From Acidobacterium sp049965615 (GTDB taxonomy: Bacteria; Acidobacteriota; Terriglobia; Terriglobales; Acidobacteriaceae), in NCBI GenBank assembly GCA_049965615.1, contig JBMFWD010000066.1, positions 1 to 14,623 on the forward strand: a stretch of 14,623 nt of DNA, in the 5' to 3' direction. Both the position numbers and the translations under genes were made by a program. Below, one piece after another: positions 6,192 to 12,918 of this stretch; within the stretch, counting starts at the first letter, position 1, and every line of letters starts with the position of its first letter. The notes beneath the pieces are model-generated. The model had not been told where the DNA came from. It saw only the letters and a list, made by a program, of their open reading frames with translations, and did no database searches.

Positions 6192-7220
6192 TCAGGACCG
6201 AATCTTCACCAGTTCAGAACCCTGCCCCGGCGAAATCGAACTGGTCTGCGGAGCACGCCAGTGATCAATGTATGAAATTTGATGGACGCAACTGATCGTG
6301 CAGTGCGGAGCGCAAGTCTTTTCCGTCTTGAACTCACGCCGAACATCTTCCGCCGTGTACTCAGCCAGTGGAACTCCCGGAAAACCCCGCTGCTGCGAGC
6401 AATAATGCACCAGCCCGTTTTCGCAGATGTACAGATACCGGGAACCCGCACGGCAACGCCAGTCATTGGGCTGCCCGTTCGCAATCGCTTCCTGAAACTG
6501 ATTGAATCGCGAATAGTTCTTCTTCTTCCATCCACGCATCTCGGTCCAAACCTTGCGCTCAGCATCGCCCAGCGGCTTCAGTTGGCCGTCTCCGTCATGA
6601 ATTATCCCAATCGTCGAGGTGAACCCGAGCTCAATCGCGCGGCGCCCGATCGTCAAAGCATCCTGCGGATTCTTGATCCCGCCTCCCACAACGGAATTGA
6701 TGTTGATATGGAACTCTGCATACTCGGCAAGGTTCTGCAGTTTCTTGTCCAAAACCTTCAGGCTCTTCTTAGACACTTCATCCGGCTGCACGTTATCGAT
6801 CGATATCTGCAGATGATCGAGCCCAGCCCGGTTCAGGCGAACAATTCTCTCCGGAACCAGGTAGTATCCGTTCGTAATCATCCCGGCGATCCGGCCGTGA
6901 TATCGAATCCGGGCAATAATCTCATCCAGGTCCGGATGCAGTGTGGGCTCCCCGCCCGATAGCGTGATAATGCTCGTGCCCAGCCTGGCAAGGTGATCAA
7001 TCCGGCGCAGCATCTCCTCAATCGGCACCGGCTTCGACACGTCGTCGTATTCATTGCAATAGGTGCAGGAGAGGTTGCAGCGCCGCATCGGCACAATCTG
7101 CGCCATCACGGGATGACGGGTGGAAGCCAGCGAGTGGGCCACCACCGCAAGCTCCCTGACCTTACGCTCCGCCGCCTTGGCTCGGCGCATGGCCGCACTG
7201 GGTTTTATTACTTCGGGCAT
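6192..7220 (-). CDS. Radical SAM protein with cysteine-rich (SPASM/twitch-like) C-terminus
   Basis: A 342-residue radical S-adenosylmethionine enzyme. Cys48, Cys52 and Cys55 (CNLSCTYC) hold the [4Fe-4S] cluster that cleaves SAM. GGEP at 89-92 and the strand motifs MITNGYYL and LQISIDNV belong to the partial TIM barrel. The C-terminal part has six more cysteines at 256, 266, 274, 303, 307 and 311. The last three are in C-x3-C-x3-C spacing, so at least one extra iron-sulfur cluster, as in SPASM or twitch domains, is likely. The N-terminal 35 residues are basic and helical (MRRAKAAERKVREL). Substrate is unknown: no precursor peptide or maturation partner is evident nearby, only the exported DUF4440 protein downstream. 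It lies 127 bases after the PDZ gene. The ATG at 7220 has only a weak AAGAG before it. Fold is certain, function open. Confidence 0.9.
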   Translation of the reverse strand: MPEVIKPSAAMRRAKAAERKVRELAVVAHSLASTRHPVMAQIVPMRRCNLSCTYCNEYDDVSKPVPIEEMLRRIDHLARLGTSIITLSGGEPTLHPDLDEIIARIRYHGRIAGMITNGYYLVPERIVRLNRAGLDHLQISIDNVQPDEVSKKSLKVLDKKLQNLAEYAEFHININSVVGGGIKNPQDALTIGRRAIELGFTSTIGIIHDGDGQLKPLGDAERKVWTEMRGWKKKNYSRFNQFQEAIANGQPNDWRCRAGSRYLYICENGLVHYCSQQRGFPGVPLAEYTAEDVRREFKTEKTCAPHCTISCVHQISYIDHWRAPQTSSISPGQGSELVKIRS

Positions 7221-7347
7221 CTCTTTTTATTGAATCACAACCGTTCACCTCAAGCAGATGCCGCAGGAGCAGGAAAGTTTCTGTTCCCAGGCACTTTCCC
7301 GGTAATCTTGCCGCAATTCCTCACCAGTCGAGGCGCGGAAGCGAAAA

Positions 7348-8187
7348 TCATCTGTTTTGGCCCCCAGGCGTGTACTGAATCAGCTTTAATCGGTGATTTC
7401 GAATCACCTTCAGGTTCACAACTTTCCCCTGGTTCTGCGACACCACCATCAGCCAGCCGCGTAACGTGCTCGAGGGCATTCCATCGGCCGCCATAATCAC
7501 ATCGCCGGCTTGCAGCCCCGCCGCCGCACCAACGCTCTTCGGCTCCACGTTTCGCACCAGAAGGCCCGTTCCCTTCGGAACGCCAAAGTAGCTTGCCAAT
7601 TGTCTCCCCAGTGGTTCCACGTCCAGCCCGTCGCAGCCCAGCATCGCAAACTCGCGCAATTTCACGCTCGGCCCAAGTTGACTGGTATAAGGCATCCCCG
7701 CCAGGCTGCTCCCCGACCCCGCTACCGGAAACCCATCCGCGAAAATCACCCCCTCAGGCCAGGCTGCCGCCTCAACCTCGGTGCGGCTCGCCAGCTTCAC
7801 CGCCACGTTCATCGTCTTACCGTCACGGACCAGCCGCAAATGGATCACCCGCCCCGCCGGCAGGCTTTGCAATGCGTTCCGAAGTTGCAGACTGTCCCGT
7901 ACCGGCTTCCCATCCAGCCCCACAATCACGTCGTGAGGCCGGAGCCCGGCGTGCCCGGCCGGTGCATCTCGATCCACTCCCAAGATTTCGGCTCCCCCAG
8001 TCTGCCCGGCAGCCTGCGGTCCTGCCGCCCGGAGATATACCCCAAGATATCCAGGAGTAAAGCGACCTGGAGCCGGAGCAGACGCAGCCTTGGTCTGGGC
8101 CGCCCGTATCGGAATAGCCGTCATGAGCGCGGCTCCCACCATCGCGCCCATCACCAGCCCGATCAGTATTTTCTTCGTTGAAGTCAT
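7348..8187 (-). CDS. Exported protein with two PDZ domains and no protease domain
   Basis: A 279-residue protein from the ATG at 8187. It starts with MTSTKK and a hydrophobic segment (residues 7-29), a signal peptide or membrane anchor ending in IRAAQT. A first PDZ domain spans about 47-133 (GYLGVYL, AGLRPHDVIVGLDGKPV). A second spans about 188-270 (GLLVRNVEPKSVGAAAGLQAGDVIMAADG). There is no trypsin-like or other catalytic domain, so it is a periplasmic binding or scaffold protein, perhaps cooperating with a separate protease. An upstream ATG at 8253 overlaps the anti-sigma stop (TAATG) and would add 22 polar residues before the signal sequence. I think that is less likely, but coupling is possible. 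It is the third gene behind an ECF sigma and anti-sigma factor, the place where DegS-like PDZ functions are expected. Confidence 0.87.
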   Translation of the reverse strand: MTSTKKILIGLVMGAMVGAALMTAIPIRAAQTKAASAPAPGRFTPGYLGVYLRAAGPQAAGQTGGAEILGVDRDAPAGHAGLRPHDVIVGLDGKPVRDSLQLRNALQSLPAGRVIHLRLVRDGKTMNVAVKLASRTEVEAAAWPEGVIFADGFPVAGSGSSLAGMPYTSQLGPSVKLREFAMLGCDGLDVEPLGRQLASYFGVPKGTGLLVRNVEPKSVGAAAGLQAGDVIMAADGMPSSTLRGWLMVVSQNQGKVVNLKVIRNHRLKLIQYTPGGQNR

Positions 8188-8252
8188 CGACTCTTCGTAC
8201 TGAAAGACGAACCGGCAGCCTGTAACGTTATCCGCACTCCGCCGCCTTTCCA

Positions 8253-9305
8253 TTACTGCACAGGAGGCTCCTGCTCAAGAACCTGCTCGGAAACATCCCG
8301 AATCTGTGGATTCTCATCCTGTTCGGCCACCGTATGAAGCACCTGCCGAACGCTGGAGTCTGCCTCAATCGGCGCCACCAGCTCAATCGCCTGCACTCGC
8401 ACAATCGGATCTGCGTCGTGCAGCATGGCATCCAGCACGGCGTTCCGCACATGTACGTCAGTCGCGATGTAGGGCTGCAGTCCTGCCAGCGCGTCCAGTC
8501 GAACCCCGGGGTTGCTGTCATACCGCAGCGCTTCCATCAGAGCCCGCCGGTCGGGGCCTTCCTTGCACCCTCCCATCGCACATTCCCGTGCAATCAGGTC
8601 CACCGCCGTATCCCGCACCATCGAGTTCTGCGGAGCAACCACACCCAGCAGCAGCAGGCGCCGCATGTAAGGATCATGCACCGATCCCGAAATGGACTCC
8701 GGCACCAGGCGATTAAAACGAATCTCTACTCGATTCGAGTTCGGTGTGCTCAGAATCTGGCTTACATTGGCAATCTGTGCCGCCGCAGTATCGATCATCA
8801 AGGAATCATTCGGTTCGCTCGATGGCAGCTTTTCGCTGGCGTTCTCGATATTTCCATTCGCTATGGCAACTTGTGCCGGTCGAATCGGCAGCGCATTCAG
8901 GATCATCCTTGATTGCTGCTGGTGCAACTTGTGCGCACCCAGCTTAAATCCACCATAACCTCCCGCAGCCAGTCCGAGCACAAGCAAGGCTGAAGCCATA
9001 ACAGGAGCCCCGCTCAGCCGAACAATACCCAGCCGGAAACGCCGACCCACCCTCTGCAGCCACCCGCCCTGCGGTACCGCGTCCAGCGCCTCCTCCAGTC
9101 GCAGACGCGCCCGCGCCAGCAAATTCGCAGAGGGTTCTTCTTGCGGATGAAGACTCATCGCCTTCCGCAATCCTTCCACCGCATCGTACTCTGCACGGCA
9201 GGACTCGCATATCAGCAGATGCTGCGCCAGGACATGGCGCTCTTCATCCGGCAATTCACCATAAACCGCCAGCGCAATGCCTTCCTGTGCCTGTTCACAA
9301 GTCAT
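8253..9305 (-). CDS. Membrane anti-sigma factor with zinc-finger domain and C-terminal HEAT repeats
   Basis: A 350-residue protein that probably holds the adjacent ECF sigma factor inactive at the membrane. The N-terminal anti-sigma zinc-finger (ZAS) motif is present: Cys3, then His29-x3-Cys33-x2-Cys36 (HLLICESC). One membrane helix covers about 99-123 (APVMASALLVLGLAAGGYGGF). The outer part has a linker (about 125-205) followed by HEAT-like helical repeats from about 210 to 345: YMRRLLLLGVVA, RRALMEALRYDSNPGVRLDALAGL, RNAVLDAMLHDADPIVRVQAIELV and SVRQVLHTVAEQDENPQIRDVSEQVL. HEAT repeats usually bind proteins, so the periplasmic side may sense a partner. It begins 35 bases after the sigma gene and its TAA overlaps the alternative ATG of the PDZ gene, which supports an operon. 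Confidence 0.88.
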   Translation of the reverse strand: MTCEQAQEGIALAVYGELPDEERHVLAQHLLICESCRAEYDAVEGLRKAMSLHPQEEPSANLLARARLRLEEALDAVPQGGWLQRVGRRFRLGIVRLSGAPVMASALLVLGLAAGGYGGFKLGAHKLHQQQSRMILNALPIRPAQVAIANGNIENASEKLPSSEPNDSLMIDTAAAQIANVSQILSTPNSNRVEIRFNRLVPESISGSVHDPYMRRLLLLGVVAPQNSMVRDTAVDLIARECAMGGCKEGPDRRALMEALRYDSNPGVRLDALAGLQPYIATDVHVRNAVLDAMLHDADPIVRVQAIELVAPIEADSSVRQVLHTVAEQDENPQIRDVSEQVLEQEPPVQ

Positions 9306-9340
9306 TTAGAGTTTCCAAAGTGCAGATTTCTGAGCCCGGC

Positions 9341-9994
9341 TCAGCGAACGGCAGCCAGGTTCGCCCGTAACTTCTTCGTAGCCCGAAACAGCGTATTCTT
9401 CGCCGTTTCTTCCGTCGTATTCAGCATTTCGCCTATCGTTCTCAGGCGCAGCCCTTGGAAATGCTTCAGTTCAAAGACCATCCGCTCCCGTGGCGTCAGT
9501 TTGTCCAGCGCGGCCATGATATGCCGCCCCAGTTGCTTCCGCTCCAGCTCGCGATCAGGGTTCGCCCCCGCGCGGTCATCGGAGACGTTCACCAGCAAGT
9601 CCATCTCGCCACCGGCCGCGTCGATCATCACAGCCTGTTCTTCCCGCCGCGCCTTTCTGCGGCGCATCAGGTCCAGGCAAAGGTTCGTCACAATGCGATA
9701 AATCCAGGTGTAGAAAGAGCACTCGAACCGAAAATTGCCCAGTGACTTGTACGCCTTCAAAAACGCTTCCTGGTGAACATCCTGGGCATCCTGCTCAGAA
9801 CCCGTAAGGTGAAGCGCCAGCCGCAACACAGCTTGATCATGTTGGCGCACCAACGCGTCAAAAGCCGCGCGCGATCCAGCCTGAGCCTCTCGAATCAACT
9901 CGGTTTCAGAGGTGATCTCCCCAGCCCGCACCATCTTCCGTGGCGAACGGCTGGCAACCGCTTCTCGCGAAACTATGCTCAACGCGTCTGACAT
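9341..9994 (-). CDS. ECF-type RNA polymerase sigma factor (RpoE/SigW-like)
   Basis: A sigma factor of 217 residues from the ATG at 9994. That start is preceded by AAGGAG at 11 bases; a longer frame from ATG 10099 gives 252 residues with a disordered extension. Region 2 spans about 45-113 (ALHLTGSEQDAQDVHQEAFLKAY, FYTWIYRIVTNLCLDLMRRR), which binds core polymerase and the -10 element. An acidic, glycine-rich linker follows (about 120-150). Region 4 spans about 160-213 (LTPRERMVFELKHFQGLRLRTIGEML, ETAKNTLFRATKKLR) and recognises the -35 element. There is no region 1 or 3, as expected for ECF factors. It is first in an apparent operon with the membrane anti-sigma factor and the PDZ protein, and is divergent from the RNase H gene. 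I see no convincing ECF-type autoregulatory promoter upstream. Confidence 0.92.
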   Translation of the reverse strand: MSDALSIVSREAVASRSPRKMVRAGEITSETELIREAQAGSRAAFDALVRQHDQAVLRLALHLTGSEQDAQDVHQEAFLKAYKSLGNFRFECSFYTWIYRIVTNLCLDLMRRRKARREEQAVMIDAAGGEMDLLVNVSDDRAGANPDRELERKQLGRHIMAALDKLTPRERMVFELKHFQGLRLRTIGEMLNTTEETAKNTLFRATKKLRANLAAVR

Positions 9995-10138
9995 CGGCTG
10001 TACATCTCCTTGGACAATGGACGCGCTGGGAGACGAAATGTGAGCCGAATTCGGTAGAGCCGGAAACCTGCGCTCCGGGCCGTGGGATTGATCTTTCATG
10101 GCGCAAACTCTCTTTGCCCATAAAGTGTACGCCCTGCT

Positions 10139-10176
10139 CCTGACGAATCTGTCATCTGGCCCCCAGCCTCGTCAGG
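10139..10176. promoter_or_regulatory. Inverted repeat in the sigma factor/RNase H divergent promoter region
   Basis: CCTGACGA (10139-10146) and TCGTCAGG (10169-10176) are perfect inverted copies separated by 22 bases. A further TGAC-N6-GTCA lies at 10141-10154, and another CGTCA follows near 10187. Such spaced half-sites between divergent genes suggest an operator, but the binding protein is unknown and a chance occurrence cannot be excluded. Confidence 0.3.
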
Positions 10177-10224
10177 GCCCACAAAACGTCACAAATTCCG
10201 GCAAGGCTTTCCACCGTTCCCTCC

Positions 10225-10238
10225 GCTAAACTCATCTC
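10225..10238 (+). promoter_or_regulatory. -10-like element directly upstream of the RNase H ATG (possible leaderless start)
   Basis: GCTAAA at 10225-10230, also readable as TANNNT (TAAACT, 10227-10232), ends 6-8 bases before the ATG at 10239. No Shine-Dalgarno sequence is present. The arrangement parallels that before the thiE-like gene. No clear -35 element is visible. Confidence 0.35.
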
Positions 10239-10901
10239 ATGCCTTCCGTATCTCAACCAGCCTCCGTATCGTCTTCATGGATCACGGCTTATTGCGACGG
10301 CGGCTCTCGCGGCAACCCCGGTCCCGCCGGGTATGGCGTGCGAATCGAGGACTCCGATGGAAACAAAATCGAAGAGCTGTACGAGTTTCTCGGGGTCAAA
10401 ACAAATAATTTCGCCGAATACTCCGCCTTGCTCGCCGCGCTGGAGTTTGCGCTGACGATGGGCTACGACCGCCTCCGGGTCATCGCCGACTCGGAACTCA
10501 TGGTCAAGCAGATGCTCGGCAAGTACCGCGTCAACAGCCCTGACCTCCGCCCGCTCTACGAAGAAGCAAAACGCCGCGCCTCTCGCCTGGAAGGCTTTCG
10601 CATCGAACACGTCCTTCGCGGCAAAAACAAACATGCCGACCGTCTCGCCAATCTGGCCATGGACAAAGGCACCCATCGCACCGTCGGCGACCTCCTGCCC
10701 GGCCGCCCCGCTGCTGCGCCGGCGGAATCCGGGCGAGCCGCGGTCCCCACAACAGGATCACTCTTCGCCGAAGAACCACAGCCGACAGCCGGCCAGCCCT
10801 CGGGTTCGGTTCTGGGATTCGTAAAAAACGGCGTGGTGCATTTCGTCGAGGGCGAACTCCCTGACGGAACCTTCGTCACCATCAAACCCACTCGCCAATA
10901 A
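10239..10901 (+). CDS. rnhA: Ribonuclease HI-family protein with C-terminal extension
   Basis: A 220-residue cytoplasmic protein expected to cut the RNA strand of RNA-DNA hybrids. Its catalytic carboxylates are all present: Asp20 in YCDGGSRGNPGPAGYG, Glu60 in NNFAEYSALLAALE, Asp84 in VIADSELMVKQM and Asp134 in NKHADRLANLAMD. The domain occupies about 14-142, after an 11-residue Ser/Pro-rich lead. Beyond it a Pro/Ala-rich linker leads to a short conserved-looking tail (GFVKNGVVHFVEGELPDGTFVTIKP). Like Bacillus YpdQ and archaeal forms, it appears to lack the basic protrusion of E. coli RNase HI, so the symbol denotes family only. It is divergent from the sigma factor gene and convergent with the YqeY-like gene. 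Confidence 0.88.
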   Translation: MPSVSQPASVSSSWITAYCDGGSRGNPGPAGYGVRIEDSDGNKIEELYEFLGVKTNNFAEYSALLAALEFALTMGYDRLRVIADSELMVKQMLGKYRVNSPDLRPLYEEAKRRASRLEGFRIEHVLRGKNKHADRLANLAMDKGTHRTVGDLLPGRPAAAPAESGRAAVPTTGSLFAEEPQPTAGQPSGSVLGFVKNGVVHFVEGELPDGTFVTIKPTRQ

Positions 10902-10911
10902 TGCTCTCAAC

Positions 10912-10938
10912 AAGAAAACGGGGCAAATTCGCCCCGTT
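10912..10938 (-). terminator. Intrinsic terminator of the YqeY-like gene
   Basis: AACGGGGC (10917-10924) and GCCCCGTT (10931-10938) form a perfect 8-base stem with a 6-base loop. Read on the minus strand it is followed by TTCTTG, giving a T-rich run after the stem. The + strand side lacks a T-run, so it mainly serves the minus-strand gene, although it lies just 15 bases beyond the RNase H stop. Confidence 0.65.
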
Positions 10939-10947
10939 CCGATTACC

Positions 10948-10964
10948 CATGGCCAAAGGCCATG
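10948..10964. other. Short hairpin next to the YqeY-like stop codon
   Basis: CATGGCC (10948-10954), AAA and GGCCATG (10958-10964) form a 7-base stem with a 3-base loop, two bases beyond the stop codon on the minus strand and just ahead of the terminator. There is no T-run. It may stabilise the transcript end. Confidence 0.35.
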
Positions 10965-10966
10965 TA

Positions 10967-11434
10967 CTATTTCGCGAGTCGTGCTTTTACGATCTCGCTG
11001 ATCAGTCGTCCATCTGCTCGAAGGCCCTTCTGTTGAATCCGAGCCTGCACCGCCTTCATCGCCATCCCCATATCCTTCGGGCCAAGATCGTCCCCGCTCA
11101 CCGCCAGGTCGGCAATCGTCTGCTCCACCAGATCCCGAATCTCGTCTTCGCAGGCAGCCTTCGGCATATATTCTTCAATGACCGTAATCTCGGCAGCTTC
11201 CTTTTCCGCCAGATCCGGGCGATTGCCCTTCGTGAACTGGTCAATGGACTCCCGCCGCTGCTTGATCATCGTCGTCAGCACCTGCTGAACTTCAGCGTCC
11301 GTCAGCGGAGATCGCTTCTCGATTTCCCTGCTCTTGATGGCAGATTTCATCATGCGCAGCACCCCGGTGCGGTCAGCGTCCTTCGCTTTCATCGCCGCAA
11401 CGGTATCTTGATCAATTTTTTTCGAAAGGTTCAA
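10967..11434 (-). CDS. GatB/YqeY domain-containing protein
   Basis: A 155-residue protein of the YqeY family, which resembles the tail domain of the GatB subunit of tRNA-dependent amidotransferase. Its cellular role is not settled; tRNA-linked functions are usually supposed. The sequence shows the family hallmarks: an N-terminal helical part with AMKAKDADRTGVLRMMKSAIKSREIEK, the central TMIKQRRESIDQFTKGNRPDLAEKEAAEITVIEEYMPK, and a C-terminal DLGPKDMGMAMKAVQARIQQKGLRADGRLISEIVKARL. Length is normal. The start is TTG at 11434, preceded by GGAG at 8 bases; no ATG or GTG exists nearby in frame. It is a single gene ending in a good terminator, divergent from the aminotransferase gene. Confidence 0.9.
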   Translation of the reverse strand: MNLSKKIDQDTVAAMKAKDADRTGVLRMMKSAIKSREIEKRSPLTDAEVQQVLTTMIKQRRESIDQFTKGNRPDLAEKEAAEITVIEEYMPKAACEDEIRDLVEQTIADLAVSGDDLGPKDMGMAMKAVQARIQQKGLRADGRLISEIVKARLAK

Positions 11435-11529
11435 TCTTGCGTCTCCGAATGAAGGCCAACTTTTAAGTATAGTGCCCCTGCGTCAAATGTACAGGTGCGT
11501 GAAAATACCAGAAGAGAGGATACTCCCAC
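11435..11529. promoter_or_regulatory. Divergent promoter region of the YqeY-like and aminotransferase genes
   Basis: TATAGT (11468-11473, + strand) and TATACT (11466-11471 read on the minus strand) are overlapping -10-like elements pointing both ways. A minus-strand start near 11459 would leave a leader of about 25 bases with the GGAG ribosome site of the YqeY-like gene. No good -35 is found at 17 bases for either direction, so this is tentative. Confidence 0.3.
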
Positions 11530-12744
11530 ATGATTCGGAAGACCCGACTCTTTACACCCGGCCCGACTCCGCTGCTTCCAGCAGCCCAGTTCGCCATGGC
11601 CGCAGCTGACATCCATCACCGCACTCCCGAGTTCCGCGCACTCTACCAGCGCGTCCTGGCGCAACTCAAGGAATTCGTCGGCACCCAGAACGACGTCCTG
11701 CTCATGGCCTGCTCCGGCACCGGCGCCATGGAAGCCTCCGTCTCCAACCTCACCTCGCCTGGCGACCGCGTGCTCGTCCTGTCTGCCGGTAAGTTCGGTG
11801 AGCGCTGGGTCGCGCTGGCCAAGGCCTTCGGTTGCAATGCCGATGTCGTCACCAAGCCCTACGGCTCCACCTTCACCCTCGACGAGGTTCGCGCCGCTCT
11901 CAAACCGGACACCCGCGTCGTATACATGCAGGCCACGGAAACATCGACCGGCGTCCGTCATGACGTCGAAGGGGTTGCCAAACTCCTGCGCTCGTCCGGC
12001 TGCGATGCCCTGCTCGTGGTCGACGCCATCACCGGCCTCGGCACCACCCACTTCGATGTGGACGGCTGGGGTGTGGACGTCATCATCGGTGGCTCCCAGA
12101 AGGCAGTCATGATTCCTCCCGGCCTCGCCTACCTCGCCGTCAGCGAACGCGCGTGGGCTGCCATGGAAACCTCCAGGAACCCGCGCTACTACTTCGACCT
12201 CCGCCGCGAGCGCAAGAGCGCCAAGGCTGGCGAGTCGGCTTATACGCCCTCCGTCGCGCTCGTTGCCGGTCTCGGAGCCGCATTGGACTTCATCGCCTCT
12301 CAGGCTGGTGGCGACCTCGCCGCGGGCCGTGTCGCGCTGGTCAACAATGCGGAAACCATCGCAGCCATGACACGCGCCGCCGCGCAGGCTCTCGGCCTCG
12401 AGATCTTCGCGCCTGAGTCGCCGGCCGCTGCCGTCACCGCCATCGTCGCACCCGACGGTCTCGACTCCAGCGCTGTCGTCAAGGAACTCAAAGGGCGCTT
12501 CGCCTCCGTGATTGCCAATGGTCAGGGCGACATGAAGGGTAAGCTCTTCCGCGTCGCGCACCTCGGCTACTTTGACTTCATGGACACCATCGCCCTCATC
12601 GGCGCACTCGAGCAAATTGCCCCCACGGTCCTCAAGACCCCCAACTTCCAGTTCGGAAAGGCGCTCGCAGCCGCGCAGCAGGTCTATGCCGATCGCGTCG
12701 CCGAAGCAAAGAAAGCAGCCACTCCCGAAGCGGTCCACGCATAA
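11530..12744 (+). CDS. Class V PLP-dependent aminotransferase (alanine/serine-glyoxylate aminotransferase family)
   Basis: A 404-residue fold-type I transaminase. FTPGPTPLLP (8-17) is the family's N-terminal signature, CSGTGAMEAS (61-70) contributes to cofactor phosphate binding, Asp165 in VVDAITGLG contacts the pyridine nitrogen, and Lys191 in IIGGSQKAVMIPPGLA forms the Schiff base. FRVAHLGYFDFMD near 340 is the usual C-terminal signature, and a short Ala-rich tail follows. Family members transfer amino groups between alanine, serine or aspartate and glyoxylate or pyruvate. Because serA follows 174 bases downstream, it may also supply the phosphohydroxypyruvate transamination step normally done by SerC, as proposed for some related enzymes; this is inference. 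AGAGGA lies about 9 bases before the ATG. A strong hairpin separates it from serA, so the two may be transcribed separately. Confidence 0.9.
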   Translation: MIRKTRLFTPGPTPLLPAAQFAMAAADIHHRTPEFRALYQRVLAQLKEFVGTQNDVLLMACSGTGAMEASVSNLTSPGDRVLVLSAGKFGERWVALAKAFGCNADVVTKPYGSTFTLDEVRAALKPDTRVVYMQATETSTGVRHDVEGVAKLLRSSGCDALLVVDAITGLGTTHFDVDGWGVDVIIGGSQKAVMIPPGLAYLAVSERAWAAMETSRNPRYYFDLRRERKSAKAGESAYTPSVALVAGLGAALDFIASQAGGDLAAGRVALVNNAETIAAMTRAAAQALGLEIFAPESPAAAVTAIVAPDGLDSSAVVKELKGRFASVIANGQGDMKGKLFRVAHLGYFDFMDTIALIGALEQIAPTVLKTPNFQFGKALAAAQQVYADRVAEAKKAATPEAVHA

Positions 12745-12788
12745 CGGCTCCTGCCGGGCGCGCGGCTCGCTTGCGTGCGCTTCAAAAT

Positions 12789-12845
12789 CATCCTTCGGCT
12801 CTATGGGCATAAACGACCCGGACGAGCCGAAGGATGCAGCTTTTT
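12789..12845 (+). terminator. Long-stem intrinsic terminator between the aminotransferase gene and serA
   Basis: A perfect 13-base stem pairs 12789-12801 (CATCCTTCGGCTC) with 12824-12836 (GAGCCGAAGGATG), with a 22-base loop. CAGC and five T follow on the + strand at 12841-12845. The T-run is short and set four bases off the stem, so termination may be partial. The stem is a plausible member of a dispersed intergenic repeat family, but only one copy is in this window. Confidence 0.6.
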
Positions 12846-12918
12846 CACTGGTCCGCTAAAGTTCCAATCCGTTTCTCAATCAGACGCTAGCCCTCGTCGC
12901 ACAGGAGATTTTTAGGAA

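Noticed and set aside
7268..7305. GGAAAGT/ACTTTCC inverted repeat between the PDZ and radical SAM genes as a terminator
   Set aside because: The stem is only 7 bases with a 14-base loop and no T-run follows on the minus strand.
10177..10202. An ECF-type autoregulatory promoter (GGAATTT) upstream of the sigma factor gene
   Set aside because: CGGAATTT is present on the minus strand, but no matching -10 element lies at 16-17 bases.
11466..11494. TTGACG plus TATACT as a minus-strand promoter for the YqeY-like gene
   Set aside because: The two hexamers are only 9 bases apart, far too close for a sigma-70 promoter; only the -10-like element was kept.
11431..12810. A 459-codon open frame on the minus strand opposite the aminotransferase
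   Set aside because: It runs across a well-supported class V aminotransferase and the intergenic hairpin, and its product is compositionally biased without motifs.
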